Part shown: in pieces, positions 33,616 to 48,000 of the stretch | How positions within the stretch are numbered: position 1 is the first letter of the stretch | How the letters are laid out: each line of letters opens with the position of its first letter | Origin: Bimastos eiseni | Lineage: Eukaryota > Annelida > Clitellata > Crassiclitellata > Lumbricidae | Length of the DNA: 64,000 nt | Direction of reading: 5' to 3' | Assembly: GCA_959347315.1 (NCBI GenBank) | Contig: OY365815.1 | Coordinates: 20,446,803-20,510,802, forward strand | Program-made: the position numbers and the translations under genes | Notes under the pieces: model-generated | Seen by the model: only the letters and a program-made list of their open reading frames with translations | Database searches by the model: none | What the model was told of the DNA's origin: nothing

Positions 33616-36600
33616 ACTGCATGTGGGATTGTTAATGAAGTGCCAGTTCCAATCAAGATTCAACCCTAAAGCTAACAAACACTCAGCAGGTATAATTGTC
33701 AACCTACTATCTGGTTAGAGCAGACTTCTTTGAAAGTTCTAATGAAGCAGCCTGTATTATATGACAGGGCAGCATAACTGATACTAATGGTGAGTCAGAA
33801 AAACAGAACATTGCTTTTATTTATAATGACTGACCCAGTGATCCTTAAAATGAGAATGATGATTATAATCTTTCTTATAGATAAGCAGTCCAGTCTACAC
33901 CATGGCCTTCTATAACAGTTAAAAGTAAAAATTTCAAACTAGAAATGAGTTATGAAGCAACACAATTTGAGTGACAGTTTTCAATCAAGAGTAGACCAGT
34001 TTAACAACCACTACAACAAAGAAATTCGGTCGAGAATTTAGTGTTAAAGATATTAACTGTCAAAATACGGTTTGCCATGCTTTAAAAACTCTAATAATGT
34101 TCTGGAATGACCTGTAACATGCAGCTTTTGTTTTGTCGGCAATTTATAATCCTTTGGGAGATTGAAGATAACTTTTCTGCAAGTCCAGAAAAATTTCTCA
34201 GCTTGCTCTGGGAGGATGGTCGTAATTCTGATCATATACAACAAACATAGGGTTCAAATTACAAGACAAATACACTTAGCCAATTGTGTCAAGCATCTAA
34301 CAAGGTTATGACCTATGCTGCAATGCAGTTCAACTAATTGCCAGTATGCAAGAAAATTTGATTGCATTACAAGTTACTATCACATAATATTAGAGGGTCT
34401 GAAGTTGTGCACTGGCTATGGCCAGATCTACTGAGTGATTGCTTAATCAGAGCTATATGAGGTGGTTTCAAGAAGGCTTTCATTGCAGCATGCAAATGCT
34501 GTAGGCTATGTGTTATGCACAATATTATCGCCGTTTCGGACTTGTTCTCAAACAAAGGTTGAAAATCATGAGCCACTGTTGTTTTATATCTGTAATGTGA
34601 GCATCTGTTAGAGATAAATGAGAGTTCTTCGCGACAAGGATCGTATGCAACGTTTGCCATAACATTTGGTATACAGGACGTCTAAAAATGAAAGAATGCA
34701 GAGGACACATTTACAAATATAAGCAACATTAATATTCAAGCAACTACAGGTCGATGTCATTAATAACGAAGCTACACATGAACGGATTATGCTTTACTTC
34801 TTCTGGTAAACTCTGGAAACAATTTAATTTGCCCCTCATGCTGTTACCCATGTATCACATAATAATTATGCCTGTAGAAACTTACGCCTGGCAACTTTCT
34901 GACATTTAAGATGAATATGACAAATGAAAATGAGTTTGCTAGGAGACTGTGAACTGATTTTTCAGTTGACTAAAAGATCTCTTCAAAGTCCAATATTATA
35001 CAGCCGTCACTTTCTGAAGACAGCACAAATACATTTCTCACAAAAGCTGATGAATTCACTTGTAATGTGCCTGCACACATATCTCTGCTCTTCAAATGCC
35101 TGCTGAAACCACAACGAACCTACTCTAAGACTCTCAGTGATCATCATGCTGCCTTATGAACAGCAAATCTAGAAGACGGAATACTCTAACCATGCAGAAT
35201 TGCCTCAGGTCAAGTAACAAAATTAGCGCCATCTATGTTCACCACTACAATTCACTAATTACATAATATGTTATTTAGTTTCTCTGGCAGAGACAGCCAG
35301 AGCAAAGTTTGAGTATTAATGATTTGTCACTCAAAGAAGACAAAGAACTAGAGTCATTGTGCAAAGCAAATGTGTGAAATTAACAGTTCATCAAAGTCAA
35401 TAAAACTCTGGTACACCTAGGGCCTACATGAGACGACTGTGCATCAAGCTTAATTCCTTATCATAGGTACGCGATAATAACGACGTACATATGTTTATTA
35501 AAAAATAACAAGATCTAGCTACAAAATCTAGTTACGTGTTATAAAATCTCAGCCACATCTGCAAATAAAAGCCAAAAACTCAGCCTGAAATCTATGCAGA
35601 CAAAGAACATTTGCCATCCACAAAAAATGCAAACACAAGTGTAACCAGCAAACCTTAGCAAAAGACAAAGATCAATTTTTATTGGACAACAGATATTTAC
35701 AAAAGCACATAATTATCTCCGGTGACCAGTTCTTGATGCAAATATTCAAAAACAATAATCACAGACCACCGTGACCAAATATGAAGACAATTAGTAGCTG
35801 CGACTGACACCGGATACAAGCATCTAAACGCAAACATTACTCACGTTTTCACAGTGTCATTAATTGATTAAATATGGTCAGCATTAGATTAATCGTGACA
35901 ACGCTGTTACATTAAATACACGTATGCGTCAATGTCAGGTTCTGCAAAAGGTGCTACATAAATGGTTAAGAAATACAAGAAGTTTAACCCAGTTTGGCTG
36001 ACTGAACTGAATGAAGCCAAACTGTCTAATACACGAAACGATCGCATGTTTGACTCGTGATACGTACTATGAATCTATGATCGATGCTAATATCTTCATT
36101 TCTCTGAATCAACACATCTGGAAGTCGATTTAACACCAATTACAAATATATCAATGTAAGAGATAATCCATAAATGATTTAGAACTCAGATCTAAACTCT
36201 GTATAACAACCTGAACTCACATCAAAGTTCATCTAGCCTGAATTCACATCAAGTTCACCTTCTATAATATACATGTAACATCTTGCATGGTTAAGCACCT
36301 AGAACTCAGATGCTCAAATAGTTTAGGTAAATAGCAGAACAAATGCACTGCACACACATGTTTCACAAGTATGATCAGTAAAACATGTGCAAATGCTCTG
36401 ACCACAAACAAGCCACTTAACTAAAACGATGAGGCAATGATAATTCTCTGAGACTACTTGAAAACATTTGATTTAATCTCAATAGTGAGTTAAGAGGCAG
36501 CTCCACCTCTGATCAATTCATGCCAGCTCAAGACAGTACTCCTGGAGTGGGAATAGTAATAAGCAGTCAGGAAAAAGGTAGGACTTGCTTATACAGTTTA

Positions 36601-38220
36601 ACAACGGTAAACAGAAGTTTACTAAGCAGGAGCTATACAATGTACATGACAGGGCATAAAACTTGCATCAAGAAATTATTTACATAAAAAAACTGATGGC
36701 ACAAAGGATATCATATTGGCCAAAAACCACTATTAAGCCATAATAAAGTGAACTTTCCACGGCAGTGAATCACGGATGATAACTGTCATTGCCTAAATGG
36801 TGCAACCAGTATTGCATTCAGCTATCGACTGACACCGAGTTTTCAACTAGACTGTCATCGTATAGCTATAATTTCCAGTTGGCAGCATTAAAATATACAG
36901 AATAATCTTTAGATTCATCATTGTTTTCCAACGACAATTTTGATAAATGTTACTGCTTCCTATATTCAACAGATGTCACAGATGTGACTTATTTCTCCTG
37001 AAGAACTGCAATGGTACAACATATTATTTAAAGAACAGGAGATTATACCTGTGATATGTATCAAAGAACTTGATGCACATCAAAAAGAACTAAGATTTTC
37101 AACCAGGTTCAAGGAAGACCCAACTATATGAAAAAAGGCCAGACCTAAAAGGATGAGAAACACTGATAAGCACCTTCACATTTTCTTCTATGTCAACAAA
37201 TAATGATAAAATAGTTCGTCATCGCTATCGTTATCATATAAAGCATCACAATAACCATATATTGAGTATTAGATACAATGCAAAATTCAACACACATGAT
37301 CTCGGTTTAACTTGGACTGGCATCATGATTCATTCATGAACATTATGTCCTGTAAGTTGAACAGATTGGACTATAGTTTCCAATTGAATCCACTTTTCTC
37401 ATAAAAAGGTTTATAAGTTACTTTCTGCCTATGATCTTAGGAAAGACATACATCATGTATCACTGCTGTTGTGGCTTAGATATTTAATCATAGTATTCAG
37501 CTATCCATTTGCCATACACACCCTTTAACTGCATGTCAATTTAACTTCATATCTACTGCAGTGTGCCTTGGGATAAATAGGCTCTTCCGTTAAAGTTTTA
37601 CCCAGCTTAAATAGGCCTACACAATTTATGCCAACTTAATATGGCACCTCTGAATTGAGTTCCAGGTCACATAGGTGAAAGTGAAAAGAAGCCAACCTCT
37701 CACAGCAGTACCAAACAAAGACCTACATAGTTACAGATAAGTACTTGGGACATCATCATCCCACCGTGGAATAGCTACAGGAATGTCGGACACTGTAAAC
37801 AATATTTCAAATGAGATAATGGAGTAGTTACTGAACAGCATTCTGAGTAATAAATAGGCCTCTTTCTTTATCTGTTAAAACTCCAGCCAACAAGCCCAAC
37901 TATTAGAATGACCAGACCATAAGTGCCCCAGTGAAAAGCCATCAATAGCATAGAAAGGCTAGGAGTGCATAGCACACATACCTGTTTCAACTTGCCATAA
38001 ACCCCAAATAAAACCTGTCACACCTAATTATGGTAAAACAACATGACCATAGTCAAGAGGAATGGGGTCTGATACACCAAGGATCATAAGCACTGGGAAC
38101 AAATGACCACAGGCCATAATTTTCCCTTTACCATGATGCTGCAATTTAGATAAACAATGCAAAGCAAATAATAACAAAGCAAATGGAAAACAAATAGTTA
38201 TTCCTGTGTCTACGGCTTAA
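33616..38220 (-). other. Probable 3' UTR of the L1-family gene and intergenic DNA
   Basis: There is no credible coding region. AATAAA on the - strand occurs near 35677 and 35492 and again near 33812, so a long 3' UTR is possible. A segment at about 36194-36308 is a dispersed repeat. Confidence 0.3.
36194..36308 (+). repeat. Dispersed repeat, copy 1 (partner at 42340-42448)
   Basis: It shares CTGAACTCACATCAAAGTTC, then AGCCTGAATTC and ACATCTTGCATGGTTAAG, with the segment at 42340-42448 over about 110 bp in the same orientation. The family is unknown. Confidence 0.8.
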
Positions 38221-38367
38221 ATTTGTCATTTACAGGAAAGAGAAGTAGAGAAAACATACAAGCACGCACTCTTGCACGCGTTGCACAGTTAGTTATGACA
38301 GACACTCTGACAGCGGCAGAGGAGATTCACATACAACAACCAACGCATTTCCCAAAGCAAATCACAA

Positions 38368-38386
38368 GTTCTCTCTCTCTCTCTCG

Positions 38387-38420
<34 letters not shown>

Positions 38421-38530
38421 CCTCTGTCTATCTGTCTCGTTCATCTCTCTCTCTCTCTCTCTCTCTTGTCTCTCTCTCTCTATGTTGTCCCTCTCTCTCA
38501 CCTCTGTTCCTGTCTCTGTCTCTCTCAGCT
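38368..38530. repeat. (TC)n-rich microsatellite region
   Basis: A run of CTCTCT units, broken by TTTCTGTCCC-like interruptions, spans about 160 bp, some 280 bp downstream of the L1-family stop codon. On the sense (-) strand it is GA-rich. The open frames in it (poly Leu-Ser, Arg-Glu) are artefacts. Confidence 0.95.
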
Positions 38531-38805
38531 TCTAGAAGCAGGTTCAATCTAATCATTACGTCCAAGTGACTGTGAGAAAAATCTTTAGCGAGAAACACAA
38601 AACTTCAAAACCTTCTTCAAGAAACTTGTCTGTGTCAGAATGCTAAAAATGATCGACAGTGTTCTACTGTTGTACAGAACAGTAATAGCAAGAGAGACAG
38701 AGAGATAGTTGCCATTTAACACAAAGCAGCACTAAATATATTCTGACGAATAGACATTTGTCGTGCTCTGCCAGTCATGGACTGCCCAATCCCAACTGAC
38801 AGCTG

Positions 38806-39016
38806 TTATACAAATGTTGAAAGTGCAGATGGCGTAGTAGCATCATGGTCAAGCCTTTCACCACTCTTCTTCTTTCCACCATACTGGCCAATGAAGGAGC
38901 CATCTTCATTGAACTTTGAAGGATCTGGGTCTTCATATTCACCCAAGCTGTCTGACTCGCTATCCAGCGGCTTCTCCTCGCTTTCCAGTGACCCTCGACT
39001 TTTGTTCATGTCCTCG
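38806..39016 (-). CDS. L1-family last exon, cytoplasmic tail with FIGQY
   Basis: The acceptor TTTTGGCAG|C completes a Thr codon (or Ser after the cassette exon). It encodes an acidic stretch, then [20 protein letters not shown], and ends STFV-stop. The C-terminal residues T-F-V could form a class I-like PDZ ligand (S/T-x-V); here the -2 residue is Thr, so this fits. Confidence 0.95.
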
Positions 39017-42000
39017 CTGCCAAAACAGAAAATATACACCTTGAGAATAAATATGGAATGCAGAAATATAATGTGTAGCATGCAATGGAGATTATATGTA
39101 ACAACGAGGGTGAACTAAAAGCAACTGGGAAACCAATGCAACTCATCGTTAAAGTATAAGATTTTTTATTTTAAGATAATCTGTCTTCAAATTCAAGATA
39201 AAATGCTGTTGAAGCTAAAGCAATTCACTTTCCAAAACATTTAGTCAAACTTTAAAAGTATTCTGAAATTTGTTAGGCGTTCCAAGAAAATTAAAATCAT
39301 CTTTTCACTTATAATTTTTATTCTGATGATGCAAGTTTAGAAGTATTTTCTCTCTAGCGTTTTTTTTAATTAAACAAATCGGGAAAATCCTATCAGAAAC
39401 CTCAAAATGAATCAACATAGGAAGAAAAGTCAATTCCTTAGATGTAAAACAGAAGTTTTTATATAGGAAAATTAAAGTGGTATTACCTGTACTTGAGTTC
39501 CATATGTGGTCTACAAGCAGCAAACCAATATTACCTCCAGAAACATGCATTAAAAACTGGGAGAAACGAAATAAAAAAGGATTAATACAGCTTTGGAAGT
39601 TTGTGATATTGTTAGCATAACAATAAGCACTGGTAGAAACAGGAACACACATGCTTCATACACAAGCAGATTTAGTAAGCCTTTAAAAAAAATTGCTCCA
39701 GCCATTTGACAACGAGAAATCATTGTCATTATATGCAGGAAGTCATTTGAACATTTTGTCAGGAGATGGCATACAAGGAACTTAACCATTCTAAATTTAT
39801 CTAGGCGTTATTGTTCTATAAGCGCATACAATAATTATTATAAGCTTCAAGCAACTTTTGAAACTAAGACAGATTCACAGTTATCGCTTAGTAATTATAT
39901 AGATGCAACTGTTGAAACTATACAGGCATATAATCCGGTATTAGGAGACTACAAATGCTCCCCAAGTGCCCTGCTTTACCTGTAAAGCACCTCTTGTGTT
40001 TCATCATCTTCTATGCTAAATCCACAGCAGCTAAAGTTGCAGTATACAATAAGGATATTTTAGAAATATCTTGAACTCAGATGATTTGCAAACAGAGCAA
40101 ACATTTCATATCTATTTAAGGACAAACAATGATGTTCCAGTGATATCAGCCTCAATGCACATAAACTGCTTGGCTGAAGAAGTCTAGATGGACAGGCATT
40201 CAAGCACTATGTTAGTAGGTTAGCTAGGACAGATTCCTATTAAGATGGACAGCATCGTCTAAGCATGCATGTAATAATTAGGAGGATGCGGCAAGATGCT
40301 CTACTCACGTTCTGGTGTATTCACCAAATCCAGCTTCATCATCATCACGAGCGGAATCATGGCCTCTTAACTTCTCCTTCTCATGAACTGCACAAAACAA
40401 AACAATTGCGTTGTCCTTAAAGCATTAAGTAGCTTCAGTTTACTGACACAGTATGATAATAAAGATTATTAGCATCACCATCCTGCCTTATCCATGACAG
40501 GAACTATCCGAGTACAAACAGTTAATTAAAGCATTATCTTTTACTTCAATGCATTTGTGGAAGTAATTCAAAGTATTCCGGTTGAACAAAACGTGTTTGA
40601 GATAACATTATTAAGTGATAATGCAATGCTAGAAATGCCTGTAACATGGTGTTCAATAACATACAAATATCATACCTGCATATTTTCCACCACGGTTGCG
40701 TTTGATGAGGCATATAAGAAGCAGAATAAGCAAAAGGAATGCAATGGCACACATCAGACCAATGAACCAGCCAGCTGATGCTACATTTGGCTTTAAATCA
40801 GCTGTAAACAGTAACAAATACCAGAATACAGAAACAAGTCAGTTGTCTTAGAACAAAACAGCTCTTCTGAACATCAGGCATCATTGGCCAAGGCCTGAAT
40901 TTCACTGCACAGTTCTGTGTATCCTGTCATTTTTTTTTATGAAATCGTTACTCTGAAGCCTTGTTTGCTTCCTTATCCACCTGGAATTCATTGGTGGCTG
41001 TTCTGAGGGTTAACTCTGTCAGAAATTAACTTAAAACTTACTCTTTTCATTTTGCATATCTGCCATAGTTTGACTTTTCGTTTCTCTGACTTACAGAACA
41101 TCCTAGTTATACCCAACAGGAATTTGCCATAGCTGTGGCTTAATTATAAAGATTTGGTGGCGATTGTGATAGATGAAAGTTGTTTTCGAGTACACAGTAC
41201 AAGGTGATCTTAAGAGACTTTGAGGAGGTGATCTTAAGAGACTTAGAGGAGGTGATCTTAAGAGACTTAGAGGAAGTAATCTTAAGAGATTTTAATGTGG
41301 TGATCTTAAGAGACTTTGATGAGGCAACTTATCGCATTTTGGCAGAGAAGAACTGTCTTGAACAAAAGTTTGATCCATCTTCTACCCAAATATTTCTGTA
41401 GCTTCGTTAACGGACGATTCGTCAATGGATGATTCGTCACAATTGTCTTATGATCGCAATCTCCAAACTTCTAAGTGACAGTTGAAAGCTAAGCGCAAAA
41501 GTAATTCATATAAGGTGTCCCTAGGTATGGAATTTCAAGTTCTCATAAAAGTTCTAATTTATACATGAGAATGTGAGTACCTTCTTCTGGTCTAATGATG
41601 ATTACTTTTGGATCTGATCTTGTTTCATCTCCTACACTGTTTTTGGCAACTACACGAAACTCGTACATGCCTCCTTTCTCCAAGTCAGTGACATTTATCC
41701 AACTGTGCTCATCTTCCGCTTCTGTCTTTTCCCAGTTACCTTCGGATCCTGCCAACACAAATGGTTTAATTGGAGGAAAGAATTTATCAATGCAAATTGA
41801 AACTGGATCTCTCTATGCAACACGAATAAATACATGCCTTCCAAAGAACTCAAAAAACCTAATTAAGCAAATCACTACATAAAATATAGGATAACGCTTA
41901 TCAAAGTATTAAAGACTTTGAAAATCTTAGTTCTAATTTCTAATATTGTATAACACATACCAGCTTTCTTATTCCTGTATTCAAGGAAAAATGAGTTGCC

Positions 42001-45000
42001 AGGATTGGGCGAAGTTTTATTTGCGTCCGCTACATTATTCCACGACACATTTACAGATCCGTCCCCAATGGCCATGTCAGCAATGATTGGCTGGCTAGGT
42101 GCTGAAGCAGCCACAAGAAACAAGCAGAATTTTTTCATAAATATGACTCATATGAAAATAAAATAATGGCATAACCCTCTATCACAAAATCTTTAAACAA
42201 TGATCTTACTATTAAGCATTTAATATATTTGTATCACTCCAAAGATTTCGAAAGCAGAGCATTTAATTATGTATGTGTTTAAAATGACTGTAGATTCCAA
42301 GAAACTGCTGAAATATCTAAAGACAAGGTGGCTCATCCAAACTCTGTATGACAACCTGAACTCACATCAAAGTTCATTTAGCCTGAATTCGTACCAAGTT
42401 CACTTTCTATAATACAACATCTTGCATGGTTAAGTACCTAGAATTCATAGCAAAGGACAGATGATCTTAAAAACAGCATTAATAGCAATGTCACCTGATA
42501 ATTCAACTAAGTTTACCAAGTGGTAGGCTAAACAGATAAACTCGGAAAATGCAATGGAATTGCAACTGTTAACAGAAATCAAAATCAGGGCTGTACAGAG
42601 CTATAATTGCACCGTGCCTAGCATCAATCTGGCGCTCCCACATTTTTAAAATAGTGCCTTTTATGGAAAAATAAGTTATTCCATCCTGGAATTTGCCACC
42701 TTTCCATATTTGCACCCTGGATCATGGCCCCGCTGGCTCCCCTTGGTATGGCCCTGATCAAAATCCTTTTACACAGTAAGAGCAACTGTTAGAGGGCTGC
42801 ACCAAGACATTATTCGTTACTGAGTAGATTCTCAAGAAGGGCGATATATAAAAATTCCCTAATGAATTATTGAAACTGCTGCATCATCTCATTTACCAGA
42901 TGAAGGCAGCGTCGACTCTTCAATGTAATCGACTGGACCGCGTCCAGCGTTCGTGAGAGCATAAATATAGAAGATGTATTTGGTGTCATTCTGAAGACCA
43001 CGGATCTTTTTGTGTCTCTGTTCTGGATTCAGTATCTCTATGAGCGTCCTACGGTCCATGGCAGGCGGTGCTACAATAGAAATAATACAAAGACAGTCAC
43101 ATCCTAACCAACACAAAATCTGCCATAGCAAACGGTGTGTGTGTTTAACCTGCTTGACTAAGAAATTAGTGAGAATTCATGGAGCTATCTTATGCAGAAT
43201 GACTAATTGGATGTGGTTCACATAAAATACTCTGAAATCAAATCAGTAATAATTCTCTCATTCACATCTTCACAGATTTTTAGCCGAAAACGCAGCATTC
43301 TTTCATTGCGTTGACCTTAGGCAAGTACGAGTTTCAGGTAGATGCCAAATACCGTGCAGGCAGGCAGGCAGACTGCTAGTATCAGAGAAGATTACTGAAA
43401 GGCACCATATAAATGTTCAGCAACACACAATTTAAGCAGATGTTATAACGTCTGGCAGCATTTAATTAATTAATCGTGAAATAGAAAGAATATTTACAGA
43501 CCTTTCCTATATTCAATGTCATATTTACGAAGTATTCCATTTGGTTCAGCTGGCTTGTCCCATGCAAGCTTCATGTGATGCGATCCTCGTTCGATCATTC
43601 GGAAATTAGGCACCACACTTGGAACTTAAATCAACACAGACCCACCTCAGTAAGAACAAAATATGCCACAATGCAGACAAACAAACGGACAGTGATGTCA
43701 TAAGCATGGGAGATTTCAGAAGATCGTGGTAATACAAAGCCAACAAGAGATACAGTAGAAACACAGTTTTCAAGTGCCTAGCATCTAGCATTGTGTGGCA
43801 CAGTGGCCGATCGGTTAGAGCGGTCGGCCCGTAACGTTCAGTGTGCGCTGAGCGAGTGGGTTTGACTCTCGTCCAGGGAGTCACTGTGTAGGGACCTTGA
43901 GCAAGTCCTTCGCACACAACTGCTCTGCAGTACAACTGCAATTACACCATCGAGGTGTGTGCACTTCTGGGCAAAAGATGTTGGAAGAAGGACGGTATCA
44001 AATTTCGGTAACAAATAAATAAATAAATCTAATCAGAGAACTGTCTGTCATTCTTGTACCAAGCAAAAGCAACACAATGCTCATAGACTCTGATGATGAG
44101 TCTCTGCCCAAAGACTTGTCCATTGGCTTTATGCCACCCAGGGATGAGGTGAGTGAGGCAGTTTCTCATTGCCTTCCTCACAGACAATTATGGGTGAGCA
44201 ACTTTCCAAGGTCACTACTCAGTGACTTGAGGAGGGTTCGAACCTGCAAACCTTCGGTTGCAAGGCACAGAACATAATGCTATGCCCCTATGTCCTATTG
44301 CTCAGCTTAAAATATGTTAAGTATCTGAATTTAAACGTAGAAGCCTACCTAAGGATACCTATGCATATATACTACCACATACCAAGATACAAACTCAATG
44401 TGATAATGTAAATTGGAAATCAAGCACATACAGCTCATACTATAGTTGCCAACATATCTGACCTCCTTCAGGGGTAGTGAACTCCAACGTGTCACTCAGC
44501 TGGCCGCTCTTGCCAGCATTGAGGACGAGAACACCTGCAGTGATTCGTGTAGAAGGCCAAAGACGATTTGTATGACCTCTGACCACGTCTTCCACATCAT
44601 TCCGGCGGTAGCGCAGTGAAGGCAGCAAATCAGGGCATGGATTCCAGGAATTGAGGATCACATCCTCAACGCGTTGAGGATCGTTTGGCTCATCCGATTT
44701 CCAGAAACGAATCTGCACAGACAGAAAAAATAGAATTCAAGCACATCATTGCATATAGATGGCACAACACAAAGATTAAAAATCAGATTAATCGTGGATG
44801 GAGTTCTGACGCTGTTGCAGAGGTGCTAAATCCTGTTTCTGCCCTCATCCGATTTCGTCAATTTTTGAACGATCGCCACCATTACATTTATGTCAATAAT
44901 AATTGAGCAGATTGCTGTGCCAACAGTTCACCGTTTCTGTGTGGGTACTGTGGGGGTGAAAAAGGGTCATTAGCACTCCAGGTTAATCCAAGTGGTTCTA

Positions 45001-48000
45001 ACACAGACTATACGGCTTCTTAAACACTTAGATACTCGTGCTAAGTCAACGAAACCTACAAATGAGATCAATGGTTTGGACATGTCTGCATAAAAGTGGC
45101 CAGTGGCGAGATTGCAACTGTAATAATTGTAATTGAAAACTAATATAGTGCCACTCGATATCAGAGGCGCTCACGACTCAACACATAGCTAAACGAAGAA
45201 CAGGAAAGTCTTAAGTTGCCTTTGGAAGGCAGCAGAGGGATGAGAGAACAGCTCCTCCCTAAGAGGAAGGAGGAGGAAGTTCCAGCTGGTGGGACCCACA
45301 TAGGCTCCTGGATTGTGCTGTGGCAGATGCTTAGTAAACAAGGAAGGAATAAAAACTCAAGGTATAAAGTAGGTACAAGGTGGGCCTAGGAATGAGCCCT
45401 ACGGGACAACCAAACTCGACTCCAGCCCTGGCTGTTTCGTAATCACCAAGGACAACCATCTGGGAATGATCTATGAGTTAATATTTAAACCAGGTAAGAG
45501 GGGTCCACAAGGGCCCAAGATAGCTGAATGCTCTGCAGTAAGATAACATGATCGATAACAAAGGCCAAGGAAACATAGAAAATTGCCAGGAACTACAAGT
45601 GGGACTTATCAATGGCTGAATATTTTTTTATAAAAATAATAATGCAGGTTACAAATTCAGATGATGGTTATACATAGCTTATCAGCATAATTATTTTTCA
45701 ATATTCGTCTTCAACTGACATAATTTTTAGATCACAGGATTAAACGTGACGAGTTTGTTGCTGGTTAACAATGAACAGTGAAAACAATAAACAAGTAAAT
45801 ATGGTACACACCAGTGAGGAGACTCACCTGGTAGCCTCGGAAGAATCCACGGATCCTCTTTGGGCTTGTGTCAACTGGATCCCATAGGAACTCCACACTT
45901 GTGCTGTTTAGTGTCTGACTGTTGATTCGGAAGTTTTGTGGCTGATCTAACGGAGCTAAAAAAAACCAATATCAAAACAATGATGACAACCAACAGCAGT
46001 TTCAACTACTTAAAATTCATACAACATTCATAAAGAAGAAACTAATCAAATCTAAAATTAAAATCCTGCGATTAAACTTTGAGATTTATCAAAAGTTTTC
46101 TGTTAATGTTGCTGCCCAGCACAACTGTTTAAGGAAGAACTTGAAATATAAAAAAGCAGCAGTATCCGTGAAAGTACATAATTACGTAAGATTCACTCGA
46201 GCTCATGATCTAGATATGTTACGTTATATTTTGTGCTGCTAATTAACAAGTATCGTCAGAACACTATCACTGATCTAATGAAAATATTTGAACACAGAAA
46301 TTTCAACAAGATTACACAAATCCATTGACATACTGCCTTGGCCTGAGTAACCAATCTTTCTTTTCAGTTGATTCTCCGGTGCCATTCCTTCATTGTTTTC
46401 TGCTTGGACGTAAATCTCGTACTCCTGGAATGTGTCCTGGTTCTCTATTGTTAGCTGTCTTTCCCTCCAGTCAGTAACATTTCTCTTCTCTTCCCCTGCT
46501 TCTGGTCGATTGCGTAGTTTGAATGTTACAACATAGTGGAATCCATCACCATTATGATCTGGCCTCAACATCGGCTGTCATTAATCAAAAGAAAAACCAA
46601 TCAATCACAACAATGACCGCCACATTTGCTTCGCCAATAATTGGTCTCTAGTTATTATTGAGCCTCCCAGAGTTTGTGAGTTGGGAAATACTACCAGAAA
46701 ACATCTTCATTGCTTTTAAAGTTAAACACCACAACCGAAACGGTTGTGGTCAACGGTTTAAAGTCATGATATACTTTTCAAGTAATCTGTCCTACAGATC
46801 AATTGCTGTGCATTTCCACTATTGACATAATTTCTGTCACTTAGTCACCCTAATTTTTATCTATTGCATATGATGGACCAAAATGCATGGAATACGATTC
46901 CAAATGACATATGTGTTTCAAGTAGTGTTTGTAATTTTAATAAAAAATAGAAACATCACCTGTTAACAATTTCGCTTGAATAACATGTGAGCACTTATGG
47001 TCTCCAATTTAACTAGTTAAGTTTGTGGTTCTCAATCTGAATTGTCTTGTTATACTGCTGCTTACTGAATTCCAATAAAAGAGTACCCAAACTAGCAGGA
47101 CCATTAGTTCCTATAAGGGCTTTAATCTTCACTATTGTTATCATCCCTGTTGATAATTAATCAATATATGCATTTTACTCACATGTCCTTCTGATGGGAT
47201 TGAGTAAATACACATTGAAAAAATAGAGAACCTTACAGAAATACTGATAAACTATCTGACAAAATTCTTGGGATACAGCAAACAATTCAGCCTTAACCAC
47301 TCAATAGAAAACTGGTTAAAAGTTGTTTTTAAAGGAACTAAATGAGAATATATTAGGCTGAAGGTTTCACCTCCCAGACAATGGTCAGCTCATTTGCACC
47401 TTGACTTTTCGTACACACTTTTTCTGGGTGACGAAACGGCTTGCTGGCTGGAGTCATGCACATGGGTGAAAAGTTACTTCGGTCACTCAGACCGAGGTTA
47501 TTCTTTGCCTTCACATGGAAAGTGTAGTTTGTCCATGGCCGCAAAGAGATCCTGGTCGTCAATTTCTCTCCAAGTACCGTTGCGCCTGTGTGATACTTGT
47601 CTGGCTCATCATCAAAGGACCTATTGTAGTAGGCAATATACTGGGTGATGGGGTCATTATTGTCCTCACCCCTTGTCCAGATGACTGCAGCATAATTTGT
47701 GCTACAGGAGAGGACCTGGACATTTTGTGGTGGACCAGGACGATCTAAAAGTTAAGCACAACAGTTAAGACAATGTTTGGCACCCCATAAAAGATAATAA
47801 CGTGCATTTGAAGTTAACAGACATAACAAGTTGTTCTTAAGTTGTCCAATTCTACATTTTAAACCAATGAAGGGATAAGCAAACATTGACCATTTATTAA
47901 TCTCATAACTGAGATGGCAAGTGGCCAAACATAAAGTTGTATAAAACTCTAGACAGTACTTTATGTCTTAACTGGAGCCACAAAGTTTGACAGTAAGGTT

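Noticed and set aside
34053..34710. Overlapping open frames of 61-97 codons on the - strand
   Set aside because: They do not connect in phase, have no family motif and lie in AT-rich DNA that is probably 3' UTR or intergenic.
38223..38552. Long open frames of Ser-Leu or Arg-Glu repeats
   Set aside because: They are translations of the (TC)n microsatellite in different frames, with no other coding sign.
46331..46341. GC donor at the end of the FN2 second exon
   Set aside because: A canonical GTATGT donor three bases further on keeps the same phase and is far stronger.
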